A stretch of 34,282 nt of DNA, taken from contig JAGNYW010000030.1 of the NCBI GenBank assembly GCA_017984755.1, forward strand, positions 1 to 34,282, given 5' to 3'. A program made the position numbers and the translations under genes. Numbering within the stretch: the stretch's first letter is position 1; each line of letters begins with the position of its first letter. Under the pieces are notes generated by a model, which searched no databases, was not told where the DNA came from, and was given only the letters and a program-made list of their open reading frames with translations. Below are positions 9,461-17,665 of the stretch, piece by piece. Source of the DNA: Methyloversatilis sp. Lineage in GTDB: Bacteria > Pseudomonadota > Gammaproteobacteria > Burkholderiales > Rhodocyclaceae.

Positions 9461-10338
9461 TGCCCGGCAAGGGCACGACACGCATCATGAGCAACACGAA
9501 AGACTTCCATTACCGCATGCCCGGACGCGTCGGTGGACAGCGCCCCGGGGCGCACCGCAGCGTCACGGCGGGCAGCGGTCAGGAATTCATCGCCCACCTG
9601 AACCTGTTCGACCGCCCCGATCCGCGCAGGCTGGATCTGCGCGCCAGCCTGCGTGATCCGGAACAACGCTGGCTGGTACGGGTCACCCGGCAGCGGGCGG
9701 GCGTTCCGGTCTACCTGCTGGCCGACGTATCGACTTCGATGCGTTTCGGTTCGGGTGCCAGCAAACTCGAACGGGTGGCCGCGTTCGCCTGCTCGCTCGG
9801 CGATTCGACGTTCCGCACGGGTGACGCGCTCGGTCTGCTGGCCTTCGACAGTCGCGAACGCACCGACCTGATGCTTGCGCCCATGCGCTCGCGCGGCGCC
9901 GGTCTGATGATCAGCGAATCGCTGCTGCGCGCGCCTGCCGACAACCCGTCCAGCGCGGGCATGGCCGAGGCCTGCGTGCGCATCGCGGGTCGTCAGGCGC
10001 TGGTCTTCATCGCGTCGGACTTTCACGCGCCGCTTGCGCAGCTGGGTGCGGCACTCGATCTGCTGTCGCATGCCCATGTCGTGCCGATGGTGGTCTGGGA
10101 CGAAGTGGAGCCGGAAGCACCCGCCGGCGATGGATTGCTCGCACTGCGCGACATCGAAACCGGCCATCGGCGCGGGCTCTGGCTGCGACCGGTGATCCGC
10201 CGGCGCTGGAAGGAAGCATTCGAACAGCGCCGCGCCGACCTGCAGAAGCTGTTCGCAGACCGGGGCATGCGGCCGTTCTTCATGACCGGGCCGTTTGATG
10301 CCGATGCGCTGTCGCGTTATTTTTTCGAGGCCGTCTGA
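9460..10338 (+). CDS. mxaS: DUF58 protein, MxaS-like
   Basis: This 292-residue protein of the DUF58 type has a VWA-like core. The segment LADVSTSMRFG (residues 87-97) carries a MIDAS-type DxSxS pattern (Asp89, Ser91, Ser93), and a later stretch LVFIASDF resembles the second VWA strand. It has no obvious membrane segment. DUF58 proteins almost always sit beside MoxR ATPases, and in mxa clusters this one is called MxaS. Its exact role is unknown but it is presumed to act with the ATPase in dehydrogenase maturation. The start overlaps the mxaR stop; a second ATG at 9487 is possible and would remove nine residues. The stop is 1 bp from the next start. Confidence 0.85.
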   Translation: MPGKGTTRIMSNTKDFHYRMPGRVGGQRPGAHRSVTAGSGQEFIAHLNLFDRPDPRRLDLRASLRDPEQRWLVRVTRQRAGVPVYLLADVSTSMRFGSGASKLERVAAFACSLGDSTFRTGDALGLLAFDSRERTDLMLAPMRSRGAGLMISESLLRAPADNPSSAGMAEACVRIAGRQALVFIASDFHAPLAQLGAALDLLSHAHVVPMVVWDEVEPEAPAGDGLLALRDIETGHRRGLWLRPVIRRRWKEAFEQRRADLQKLFADRGMRPFFMTGPFDADALSRYFFEAV

Positions 10339-10339
10339 C

Positions 10340-11254
10340 ATGCAAGCTTCTTTCTGGCGCGTGCGTCTTCTCAGCATCTGCGCGGCGCTCGCGCTGGTGT
10401 CCTGGGGATCCTGCCAGGCGCAGCAGCAAGCCGCGCCCGCGCAGTCCGCACCGGCTGCGTCCGTCACGCCCGCGCTGCAATCACCGCGTCCCTTCGGCTA
10501 CGTGCTCGGCGATGTACTGACCCAGCGCATTGCGCTCGAGTACGAAGGGCGCGCGCTCGAACCGACGGAACTGCCCGCGCTGGAGCGCACCGGCAACTGG
10601 TTCACGCGGCGCGACGCCCGCCTGGAACGCGATGCGGCGGGGCGAAGCTGGCTGACGCTGGATTATCAGGTCATCAATGTGCCGGACGAACTGAGTGCGG
10701 TTGAACTGCCTGCGCTCGATCTGGCGACCGCCGACCCGAAGCTTCGCATCGAAATACAGGCCATGCCGGTGACGGTGGCGCCGATCACGCCGGCAACCGT
10801 GCTGTCGCGTGCCGGTCTCGAGGAAATGCAACCCGACGCCGAAGCGCCGCGGATGGACGTATTGCCGCTGGAACGCAATCTGCGCCTCACCCTGTATTTT
10901 TCGGCGCTTCTGGCAATCGCGTGGATGGTGCTTTTTGCGATCCGGCTGCTGCGCGCCCGGGGTCGCCTGCCCTTCGCCCGGGCGCGGACGGACATGCGCC
11001 GGCTCGATGATCCGACCGCGATCTGGCGTCGCCTGCATCGAGCGCTGGATGACACGGCCGGCCACGTGGTGCGCGGTCACAACCTGCATTCACTGCTGGC
11101 ACGAGCACCATGGCTGGTACCGATGGAACAGGATCTGAAACGCTTCTTCGAGGCCTCGCAGGAGCGATTCTTTGCCGGCCGCGCCGCTGACGGGGTGGAG
11201 CCGCTTGCGCTGTGCGCGCGTGCCGCGAAGCTGGAACGGAAGGCGCTCGCATGA
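10340..11254 (+). CDS. mxaA: MxaA-like methanol dehydrogenase maturation protein
   Basis: This 304-residue exported protein has a signal peptide or anchor (about residues 1-26) and a periplasmic domain rich in acidic and aromatic residues. A second membrane helix (about 183-204) and a cytoplasmic C-terminal domain of about 100 residues follow. The layout and its place between mxaS and mxaC identify it as MxaA. In methylotrophs MxaA, with MxaC, MxaK and MxaL, is required for putting calcium into the MxaFI methanol dehydrogenase. Here the nearest dehydrogenase is XoxF instead. It starts 1 bp after mxaS and its stop overlaps the mxaC start by 4 bp. The family identity relies partly on gene order. 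Confidence 0.78.
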   Translation: MQASFWRVRLLSICAALALVSWGSCQAQQQAAPAQSAPAASVTPALQSPRPFGYVLGDVLTQRIALEYEGRALEPTELPALERTGNWFTRRDARLERDAAGRSWLTLDYQVINVPDELSAVELPALDLATADPKLRIEIQAMPVTVAPITPATVLSRAGLEEMQPDAEAPRMDVLPLERNLRLTLYFSALLAIAWMVLFAIRLLRARGRLPFARARTDMRRLDDPTAIWRRLHRALDDTAGHVVRGHNLHSLLARAPWLVPMEQDLKRFFEASQERFFAGRAADGVEPLALCARAAKLERKALA

Positions 11255-12279
11255 CCGAATGGATCACCCCGATGCTGTCCGACGTGGTCGAGTTCTCGAC
11301 TCCGCTCTGGCTGCTCGCGATCCCGCTGGCGCTGCTGCCGCTGTGGCCGCGTCGGCGCCACGCACTCGACTACGCATGCACCGACTGGCTGCCGCGCGAC
11401 AGGGTCGGCGACACGGTGCTGCGCGCCGGACGCCTCGCCGCCGCGCTGGCCATTCTCGCAGCGGTGCTCGGTCTGGCCGGCATCGGCCAGCCGGCCACCG
11501 AACTGCCGCGGACCGGACGCGGTGCGGAAATCGCCATCGTGCTCGATCGCAGCCGCAGCATGGACGAAGCCCTTGTGCCCAAGGGGCGCCAGCCGGTGAT
11601 CGATTCGTCGCATGAATCGAAAGGGCACGTCGCGCGCCGGCTGCTCGCCGAATTCGCCGCACGGCGACCGCAGGATCGTTACGCCTTCCTGCTGTTCAGC
11701 TCGACGCCGATGGCCGTGGTGCCTTTCACGCAGCACGGCGAAGTCGTCCAGGCCGCGATCCAGGCAGGCGGCATCGGCCGCGGCCTGTCCGAAACAGACA
11801 TCGGCCGCGCGCTGCTGGCCGGCGCCGAACAGTTCGAGCGGCGCGCCTACTCGGGCAGCCGAATCGTGCTGCTGGTGTCGGACGGCGCTGCGCAGATCGA
11901 TCCGGACATGCGCGAACGCATCGCACGTGCACTGAAAAAGCATCGCATCGCCGTGTATTGGGTATTCATCCGTTCGGCACTCAGTCTGGGACTGGAGGCG
12001 GACGACTACGAAGGCAACGTACCCGAAGCGGCGCTGCACCGCTTCCTGCAATCGACCGGTGTGCCGTATCAGGCATTCGAGGCGGAAGACCCCGAAGCGG
12101 TCAAGCAGGCGGTGGCCGAGGTAGATCGCCAGCAGAATCTGCCGCTCGACTATACCGAGCGCATCCCGCGCCGGGACTTTTCCGCCTGGTTTTTCGCACT
12201 TGCGCTGCTGGCGGGCGCACTCGCGCTGGCTTGCCGCCTGCTGACGCGGCCGTCGTGGAAAGAGGAACTGCAATCATGA
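11251..12279 (+). CDS. mxaC: VWA-domain membrane protein, MxaC-like
   Basis: This 342-residue protein has hydrophobic helices near the N-terminus (about residues 17-33 and 60-78). A VWA domain follows with an intact MIDAS motif (IVLDRSRSM: Asp99, Ser101, Ser103) and a later strand VLLVSDGA, and the C-terminus has a membrane helix (about 312-332). This is the layout of BatA/MxaC-type proteins, with the VWA domain on the periplasmic side. MxaC belongs to the set linked to metal loading of methanol dehydrogenase. Both ends overlap neighbours by 4 bp (ATGA), so the gene is translationally coupled to mxaA and mxaK. Confidence 0.85.
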   Translation: MTEWITPMLSDVVEFSTPLWLLAIPLALLPLWPRRRHALDYACTDWLPRDRVGDTVLRAGRLAAALAILAAVLGLAGIGQPATELPRTGRGAEIAIVLDRSRSMDEALVPKGRQPVIDSSHESKGHVARRLLAEFAARRPQDRYAFLLFSSTPMAVVPFTQHGEVVQAAIQAGGIGRGLSETDIGRALLAGAEQFERRAYSGSRIVLLVSDGAAQIDPDMRERIARALKKHRIAVYWVFIRSALSLGLEADDYEGNVPEAALHRFLQSTGVPYQAFEAEDPEAVKQAVAEVDRQQNLPLDYTERIPRRDFSAWFFALALLAGALALACRLLTRPSWKEELQS

Positions 12280-12815
12280 AGTTGCGCCAACTGGGATCAG
12301 CGCTTGCATCGCTGTGCATGATCGGCCTGCTGTTCGCAGCCTACGAGGCCTACCGGCTCTCTCAGGCTCGCGAGTTCAACCGCCAGATTGTCAGCGCCAT
12401 CGATGCCGCAGCCACCCAGAACTCTCCGGAAGCGGAATTCGCGCGCGCACTGTCGCTGTCCGGACACGACGACTACGAAGGTGCGGTGCGCGCCTACAAG
12501 ACCCTGTCGCGGACCAGCGAAGGCACGCTCCTGCAATCGGTGCTGTACAACCTGGGCAATCTGCATCTGCGCGAGGCGCTCAAGTACGGGCCGGACGAAA
12601 TCGGTCGCTCGCTGCCGCTGGCTGAACTCGCGAAGACCAGTTATCGCGAACTGCTGCACCTGAACCCGGGGCACTGGAACGCCAAGTACAACCTCGAACG
12701 CGCCCTGCGGCTGGCGCCCGAGCGCGAGGACGTCTTGGTCGAAGCACCGCCGCTGCCGCAGAACAGCGAGCGCGCGGTCACGACGATGAAGGCATTCACG
12801 CTGGGGTTGCCATGA
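12276..12815 (+). CDS. mxaK: MxaK-like TPR protein
   Basis: This 179-residue protein has an N-terminal membrane helix (about residues 7-25) and a periplasmic part containing TPR-like helices (EFARALSLSGHDDYEGAVRA; a second unit is around SVLYNLGNLHLREALKYGP; a third around LNPGHWNAKYNLERAL). By gene order it is MxaK, one of the proteins linked to calcium insertion into methanol dehydrogenase. TPR proteins between two VWA proteins are also typical of Bat (aerotolerance) operons, so the fold alone does not decide. The ATGA overlaps at both ends place it firmly in the operon. Confidence 0.78.
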   Translation: MKLRQLGSALASLCMIGLLFAAYEAYRLSQAREFNRQIVSAIDAAATQNSPEAEFARALSLSGHDDYEGAVRAYKTLSRTSEGTLLQSVLYNLGNLHLREALKYGPDEIGRSLPLAELAKTSYRELLHLNPGHWNAKYNLERALRLAPEREDVLVEAPPLPQNSERAVTTMKAFTLGLP

Positions 12816-13789
12816 TCGCGCCGCTGCGCACCCTGGTCGCCCGTGCGCGAAGCGCGCACGCACTGCCCCTGACGCTGGCCACGGCCCTGTTCGCGGTCGC
12901 CGCCGTGCTGCCGCCCCTGCCAGTCCCGGGTCGCAGCTACCACCACATGGTGGTGCTGGACATCACGCAGAGCATGAATACGCGCGATTACGAACTGAAC
13001 GGCAATCCTGCAAGCCGCCTCGATTACGCCAAGCACAGCCTGGCCATTTCGCTGCGCGGACTGCCTTGCGGCTCAAGTGTGGGGTGGGGTGTATTCGCCG
13101 AATACCGGCTGCTCACGCTGATGACGCCGGTCGAGGTGTGCGGCAACTATCATGAACTGCTGGCAACACTCGCCAATATAGACGGGCAGATGTCGTGGGC
13201 CGGAGCGAGCGAAGTATCGAAAGGGCTGTTTTCGTCCATCCGTATCCTCAAGGACATGGAACAGGCGCCGTCGCTGGTGTTCGTGACGGACGGCCACGAG
13301 GCGCCGCCACTGAATCCGAAGATGCGCCCATCGTTCGACGGCGAGCCGGGTGCCGTGAAGGGCCTCATCGTGGGTACCGGGGGCGAGACGCTGGTGCCGA
13401 TTCCGAAATTCGACCCCGATGGCGCACCGCTCGGGTTCTGGAGACCTGACGAGGTGGTGCAGGGAAATTCGTCCTCACGCGGTCGCGGGGGTTCCGCGGA
13501 AACCATGGTGGATGAGAGCGGCAAGCCCATCGAGCAGACCACGGCCAGCGGAACCGAACACCTGTCGAATCTCAAGGCATCGCACTTGCGCGATCTCGCG
13601 TCGCAAACCGGCATGGTCTACGAAGCCCTCGCGTCCCCCGATGAACTCGGCAAGGCACTGAACAATCCCGCATTCGCCCGCTCGGGCTCAGTGCCGACAC
13701 AACTCGGATGGATTCCCGCACTGATCGGCCTGCTCTGTCTTGTCTGGACTTACCGTCCGGATTCATGGCGCACCGGAAACCGAGTCTGA
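12812..13789 (+). CDS. mxaL: VWA-domain membrane protein, MxaL-like
   Basis: This 325-residue protein has an N-terminal membrane helix (about residues 19-38) and a VWA domain with a MIDAS motif (VVLDITQSM: Asp50, Thr52, Ser54). The domain continues through SLVFVTDGHE, where the second acidic residue of the metal site is expected. A C-terminal membrane helix (about 297-313) ends the protein. It is the last gene of the mxaRSACKL-type operon and matches MxaL by layout and position. It is presumed to act in the periplasm with MxaA, MxaC and MxaK in metal loading. The operon ends here: 531 bp without a gene follow before xoxF. No mxaD-like gene was found. Confidence 0.82.
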   Translation: MIAPLRTLVARARSAHALPLTLATALFAVAAVLPPLPVPGRSYHHMVVLDITQSMNTRDYELNGNPASRLDYAKHSLAISLRGLPCGSSVGWGVFAEYRLLTLMTPVEVCGNYHELLATLANIDGQMSWAGASEVSKGLFSSIRILKDMEQAPSLVFVTDGHEAPPLNPKMRPSFDGEPGAVKGLIVGTGGETLVPIPKFDPDGAPLGFWRPDEVVQGNSSSRGRGGSAETMVDESGKPIEQTTASGTEHLSNLKASHLRDLASQTGMVYEALASPDELGKALNNPAFARSGSVPTQLGWIPALIGLLCLVWTYRPDSWRTGNRV

Positions 13790-13905
13790 AGCCTCCGAAG
13801 CCGGGGATTCGCCGGCCGAAGGCATCGGTCTCGCACCGGCTGCGATTGCACGCACCCGTTTCGCCCGCTGAACTTCGTAACACGCATACGTTGCGCTTTC
13901 AACGA

Positions 13906-13941
13906 ATCAGCCCGGCACACGGCCTCTCCCCCCGGGCTGAT
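13906..13941. repeat. 10-bp inverted repeat downstream of mxaL
   Basis: The arms ATCAGCCCGG (13906-13915) and CCGGGCTGAT (13932-13941) are perfectly complementary with a 16-nt loop. The repeat lies about 116 bp after the mxaL stop. No T-run follows, so it is not a classical intrinsic terminator; it could stabilise the 3' end of the mxa transcript. Confidence 0.55.
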
Positions 13942-14037
13942 GCCACCGGCCAAGGGCCATCGTCGATCGCGGAACCGACTGTTCGACAGAGGCTAAAAAG
14001 CTCAAATCCGCTCGCGATTTCCTCGAGCGGGCGCGTT

Positions 14038-14080
14038 GCGCACTGCAACATGCAGAGATTTTCTCTATGTTGCAGTGCGC
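14038..14080. promoter_or_regulatory. 43-nt hairpin/palindrome upstream of xoxF
   Basis: The 14-bp arms GCGCACTGCAACAT (14038-14051) and ATGTTGCAGTGCGC (14067-14080) are perfectly complementary. Inside them, AGAGA (14054-14058) pairs with TCTCT (14062-14066) around a TTT loop, leaving only a 2-nt bulge. It is centred about 261 bp upstream of the xoxF ATG. No T-run follows. It could be a double operator for a dimeric regulator or a structured RNA element. Its TGCA-rich half-sites vaguely resemble PhaR-type sites, but that link is a guess. Confidence 0.6.
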
Positions 14081-14320
14081 TACAAGCCGACACTCGAATT
14101 CACACCAAGCCCTTTATACGAGCACGAGAGCAAGCTTCAGATTAGTTGTCAACCATAAAATTTTAGGGGACTGCGGGGAAAACTTCCCGATCTTCAAAAA
14201 TCGTGTGCTATATCTTCATTACCCCGATGCCCGAGGCTACTTATGGGCACCGGAGGGCAACAGCGGCTGAAGCTTTCGACATGGAGCTTCGGCCTTTCTG
14301 GTCGCATTGAGGAGGAGCCT

Positions 14321-16123
14321 ATGTCTATCAAGATGAAACAACTGCCCCTGTGGGTTGCAGCACTTGCCATCCCGGGTACCGCGCTGGCCAACGCCGACGT
14401 CGCCAAACTGATCAAAGACCCGAAAAATTGGGCAATGCAGGCCGGCAATTTCGAAAACCAGCGTTACAGCACGCTGAACCAGATCAACAAGAAGAACGTC
14501 AAGGACATGAAGGTGGCGTGGACGTTCTCGACCGGTGTTTTGCGCGGTCATGAAGGTGGCCCCCTGGTGATCGGCGACACGCTGTTCGTACATTCGCCCT
14601 TCCCCAACAAGGTTTTCGCGATCGATCTCGAAACCCAGAAGATCAAGTGGAAGTACGAGCCGAAGCAGGACCCGTCGGTCATTCCCGTGATGTGTTGCGA
14701 CACGGTCAATCGCGGTCTCGCCTACGCCGAAGGCAAGGTGTTCCTGCAGCAAGCGGACACCACGCTCGTCGCGCTCGATTCGAAGACCGGCAAGGCATTG
14801 TGGTCGGTCAAGAACGGCAACCCGAAGATCGGTGAAACGAACACCCAGGCACCGCACGTATTCAAGGACAAGGTCATCACCGGCATTTCCGGCGGCGAAT
14901 TCGGCGTCCGTGGTTTCGTTGCTGCCTACGACATCAACACCGGCAAGCAGGTCTGGAAAGGCTACAGCACCGGTCCGGACGCAGAAATGCTGATGGATCC
15001 GGAAAAAACAAAGACCTGGACGAACGGCAAGATGGCGCCGGTGGGCAAGGATTCGTCGCTGAAGACCTGGCAGGGCGACCAGTGGAAGATCGGTGGCGGC
15101 ACGACCTGGGGCTGGTACTCGTACGACCCGCAGGAGAACCTGATGTACTACGGTTCGGCCAACCCCTCCACCTGGAACCCGGTGCAGCGTCCGGGCGACA
15201 ACAAGTGGACGATGACCCTGTGGGCACGTGATGTCGACACCGGCAAGGCGCGCTGGGTCTACCAGATGACCCCGCACGACGAGTGGGACTTCGACGGCAT
15301 CAACGAAGTCATCCTGGCTGACGTGGATGTGAAGGGCAAGAAGCGCAAGGTTGCGGTGCACTTCGACCGTAACGGCTTCGCCTACACGATGGACCGCGTG
15401 ACCGGCGAACTGCTGGTGGCCGAGAAGTTCGACCCGAAGGTGAACTGGGCGACCCACGTCGACATGAACACCGGCCGTCCGCAAGTCGTGGCCAAGTACT
15501 CCACCCGTCAGAACGGTGAAGACGTGAACACGAAGGGCATCTGCCCGGCCGCGCTGGGTTCGAAGGATCAGCAGCCGGCTTCGTTCAACCCGAAGAATGG
15601 CCTGTTCTACGTGCCGACGAACCACGTCTGCATGGACTACGAGCCGTTCCGTGTTGAATACACTGCTGGCCAGCCGTACGTCGGTGCCACGCTGTCGATG
15701 TACCCGGCGCCGGGCAGCCATGGCGGCATGGGCAACTTCATCACCTGGGACGCTGGCAAGGGCAAGATTGTCCAGTCCAAGCCGGAGAAGTTCTCGGTTT
15801 GGTCAGGTTCGCTTGTTACGGCCGGTGGCATCGCCTGCTACGGCACGCTTGAAGGCTACCTGAAGTGCGTCGATGCTGACGACATCAACAAGGAGCTGTA
15901 CAAGTTCAAGACCCCGTCCGGCATCATCGGCAACGTCACGACGTGGGAATTCAAGGGCAAGCAGTACATCGGTATCCTCTCGGGTATCGGCGGCTGGGCC
16001 GGTATCGGCCTCGCAGCAGGTCTCGAGAAGCCGACCGATGGTCTGGGTGCGGTGGGTGGCTACGCTGAACTGGCCAGCTACACCGAACTGGGCGGCACAA
16101 TGACGGTGTTCGCACTGCCGTAA
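14321..16123 (+). CDS. xoxF: Lanthanide-type PQQ methanol dehydrogenase XoxF
   Basis: This 600-residue periplasmic quinoprotein has a signal peptide (about residues 1-23, ending TALA) and an eight-bladed propeller typical of PQQ alcohol dehydrogenases. The adjacent cysteines of the PQQ-site disulfide are Cys125-Cys126 (VMCCD). Glu193 (GGEFG) and Asn281 (SANPS) match metal ligands, and Asp323 is the catalytic base. Asp325, two residues on (WDFDG), is the extra acidic residue that marks XoxF enzymes; calcium-type MxaF has Ala there. The close match to Methylorubrum-style XoxF suggests the XoxF5 group. It oxidises methanol to formaldehyde or formate and passes electrons to XoxG. AGGAGG precedes the ATG. 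Codon choice is strongly biased (Lys almost always AAG), as expected for a highly expressed gene. Confidence 0.96.
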   Translation: MSIKMKQLPLWVAALAIPGTALANADVAKLIKDPKNWAMQAGNFENQRYSTLNQINKKNVKDMKVAWTFSTGVLRGHEGGPLVIGDTLFVHSPFPNKVFAIDLETQKIKWKYEPKQDPSVIPVMCCDTVNRGLAYAEGKVFLQQADTTLVALDSKTGKALWSVKNGNPKIGETNTQAPHVFKDKVITGISGGEFGVRGFVAAYDINTGKQVWKGYSTGPDAEMLMDPEKTKTWTNGKMAPVGKDSSLKTWQGDQWKIGGGTTWGWYSYDPQENLMYYGSANPSTWNPVQRPGDNKWTMTLWARDVDTGKARWVYQMTPHDEWDFDGINEVILADVDVKGKKRKVAVHFDRNGFAYTMDRVTGELLVAEKFDPKVNWATHVDMNTGRPQVVAKYSTRQNGEDVNTKGICPAALGSKDQQPASFNPKNGLFYVPTNHVCMDYEPFRVEYTAGQPYVGATLSMYPAPGSHGGMGNFITWDAGKGKIVQSKPEKFSVWSGSLVTAGGIACYGTLEGYLKCVDADDINKELYKFKTPSGIIGNVTTWEFKGKQYIGILSGIGGWAGIGLAAGLEKPTDGLGAVGGYAELASYTELGGTMTVFALP

Positions 16124-16135
16124 TCGTGCGTTGAG

Positions 16136-16160
16136 TGGAAGGCGCTTCCGGCGTCTTCCA
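16136..16160 (+). repeat. Small hairpin just after xoxF
   Basis: TGGAAGGCG (16136-16144) pairs with CGTCTTCCA (16152-16160) with one G-U pair and a 7-nt loop. It lies 13 nt after the xoxF stop and directly before the intrinsic terminator. No T-run follows it. It may protect the 3' end of the xoxF message. Confidence 0.5.
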
Positions 16161-16173
16161 CAAGGTTCCCTGA

Positions 16174-16209
16174 CTGGCACCGTGCGGAAACGCCGGTGCC
16201 AGTTTTTTT
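16174..16209 (+). terminator. Intrinsic terminator between xoxF and xoxG
   Basis: The 9-bp stem CTGGCACCG/CGGTGCCAG (16174-16182 and 16194-16202) is extended inside by GCG/CGC around a GAAA tetraloop, with one unpaired T. Seven T residues follow immediately (16203-16209). This is a strong rho-independent terminator shape. It would separate a short, abundant xoxF transcript from xoxG and xoxJ, either fully or with partial read-through. Confidence 0.88.
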
Positions 16210-16263
16210 GTCCGTACCTGCCTGTGAAGGCAATGGCAGCTTTCGGCAGACCCTGGGGGAAAA

Positions 16264-16653
16264 ATGATTAAATTCAAGGCAATGACAATACTTCTCCTTG
16301 CCGGCGCGCTTACCCAGACAGCTAAGGCGCAGACGACGCCCTATCAGGTGCGCGACGGCAACAAGGTTGACGAGCGCACGCTCGCCGGCTGGCGTGCGTG
16401 GCGCAATGCCGCCTGCGAACGCTGTCACGGACCCAATCAGGAAGGCATGGTCGGCCCGTCCCTGATCGCCAGCCTCAGGACACTCGACCAGGCCGCCTTC
16501 GCGACCGTGGTGACCAAGGGCCGCGTGGATCGCGGAATGCCCAACTTCGATGGATCGAAGCAAGTCATGGACAACCTGGGCGGCTTGTATGCTTATCTGA
16601 AAGGCCGTTCCGACGGGGCTATCCGCCCGGGTCGCGTAGAAAAGATGGACTGA
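16264..16653 (+). CDS. xoxG: Cytochrome c XoxG
   Basis: This 129-residue c-type cytochrome has a signal peptide (about residues 1-22, ending AKA) and one heme motif, CERCH (Cys51, Cys54, His55). The probable axial Met is Met92 (RGMPNF). Placed between xoxF and xoxJ, it is the likely electron acceptor of XoxF, carrying electrons towards terminal oxidases. It is small for the XoxG/MxaG (cytochrome cL) family, with a short C-terminal part after the Met loop. A GGGGGA ribosome site lies just before the ATG. A strong terminator separates it from xoxF, so it may be expressed from its own promoter or by read-through. Confidence 0.85.
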   Translation: MIKFKAMTILLLAGALTQTAKAQTTPYQVRDGNKVDERTLAGWRAWRNAACERCHGPNQEGMVGPSLIASLRTLDQAAFATVVTKGRVDRGMPNFDGSKQVMDNLGGLYAYLKGRSDGAIRPGRVEKMD

Positions 16654-16764
16654 GTCAAACCAAACCCGTTGTGGCGCTGTCACAGACGCCATTGCAGGTG
16701 ATGAAGCATCGGGCGGCTCGCTCACACCGACAGCCGGGCCGGCAACCAATACATCCGGAGGAGA

Positions 16765-17643
16765 ATGAAAATAATGAAATACAGACTCATCGCCGCTGTT
16801 CTTTCGCTGGGCACCGCAATCGCATCCCCCGCCCTGCACGCTCAGGAAACCGGCGACGACAAGGTCTTGCGTGTCTGTGCGGACCCGAACAATCTTCCGC
16901 TGTCGAATGACAAGGGCGAAGGCTTCGAGAACAAGATCGCTGAACTGCTGGCGAAGGATCTCGGCTACGCGCTTGAATACACCTACTTCCCTCACCGGAT
17001 GGGCTTCATCCGCATGACGCTGAAGGCGAAGCACGAAAGACTTCCCGGAAGGTACAAATGCGACCTGATCGTTGGTGTGCCTGTCGGTTTCGACATGGGC
17101 GCGACGATCAAGCCGTATTTCCGCTCGACCTACGCGATGGTGTTCAAGAAGGGAACGGGTCTGGACAGTGTGAAGGTGCCTGACGACCTGCTGAAGCTGC
17201 CGCCGGAGAAACTCAAGTCGCTCAAGTTCGGCATCTTCTCCCAGACCCCGCCGGTCGATTGGCTGCTGCGCAACGGACTGTTCGATCAGGCGATTTCCTA
17301 TCAGCGCCAGTCCGGTGATCCGGGAGCCTATCCAGGCGAGATCGTCGAGAAGGATCTGGTCGCCGGCAAGCTCGACGTCGCCATGACATGGGGACCGATT
17401 GCCGGTTATTTCGGACGCAACGCCAAGGCCGCCGATCTGGTGACGATCGGCTTCCCGCCGGAGAACGAGATCAAGTTCGACTACGCAATCACGATGGCCG
17501 TGCGTTACGGAGAAAAGGACTGGAAGAACAAGATCGAGGAAGCGGTACAGCGGAATATGCCGGGAATCCAGGCCATCCTGACCTCCTACGGCGTGCCGCT
17601 GCTGGATGAGTCTCAGGCGAGCCAGACCGCAGCCGATCGCTGA
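16765..17643 (+). CDS. xoxJ: Periplasmic solute-binding-like protein XoxJ
   Basis: This 292-residue protein has a signal peptide (about residues 1-26, ending ALHA) and a bacterial extracellular solute-binding fold (family 3 type). The N-terminal strand LRVCADPNNLPLSN and the segment KCDLIVGVPVGFDMG are characteristic of MxaJ/XoxJ. XoxJ is thought to help activate or assemble XoxF, possibly by binding a partially folded dehydrogenase, rather than to feed a transporter: no ABC permease genes are near. The ribosome site GGAGGAG is very close to the first ATG (16765), so the second ATG at 16774 may be the real start. It follows xoxG by 111 bp. Confidence 0.9.
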   Translation: MKIMKYRLIAAVLSLGTAIASPALHAQETGDDKVLRVCADPNNLPLSNDKGEGFENKIAELLAKDLGYALEYTYFPHRMGFIRMTLKAKHERLPGRYKCDLIVGVPVGFDMGATIKPYFRSTYAMVFKKGTGLDSVKVPDDLLKLPPEKLKSLKFGIFSQTPPVDWLLRNGLFDQAISYQRQSGDPGAYPGEIVEKDLVAGKLDVAMTWGPIAGYFGRNAKAADLVTIGFPPENEIKFDYAITMAVRYGEKDWKNKIEEAVQRNMPGIQAILTSYGVPLLDESQASQTAADR

Positions 17644-17665
17644 CAGACAGGTGAAATCCGCCGTG

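Larger units (their letters stand above)
13790..14320. other. Long non-coding region upstream of xoxF
   Basis: This gap of 531 bp separates mxaL from xoxF on the same strand. It holds a hairpin at 13906-13941, a large hairpin at 14038-14080, and then an AT-richer stretch (about 14100-14220). That stretch contains a small inverted repeat GGGAA-aac-TTCCC and a TGCTATATC element (14206-14214) that resembles an extended -10 box. No -35 element fits it well. An AGGAGG ribosome site sits just before the xoxF start. The region most likely carries the xoxF promoter and control sites. Confidence 0.6.

Noticed and set aside
12276-13789. Reading the VWA/TPR genes as a Bat aerotolerance operon
   Set aside because: The architecture is similar, but the MxaA-like gene, the order R-S-A-C-K-L and the xoxFGJ neighbourhood fit the methanol dehydrogenase set better; Bat remains a weaker alternative for single proteins.
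14237-15721. A long minus-strand frame opposite xoxF
   Set aside because: XoxF is certain on the plus strand; the antisense product has no domain, and its length follows from the biased codons of xoxF.
14321-16123. Reading the dehydrogenase as calcium-type MxaF
   Set aside because: The residue two after the catalytic Asp is Asp, not Ala, and no small subunit gene mxaI follows.
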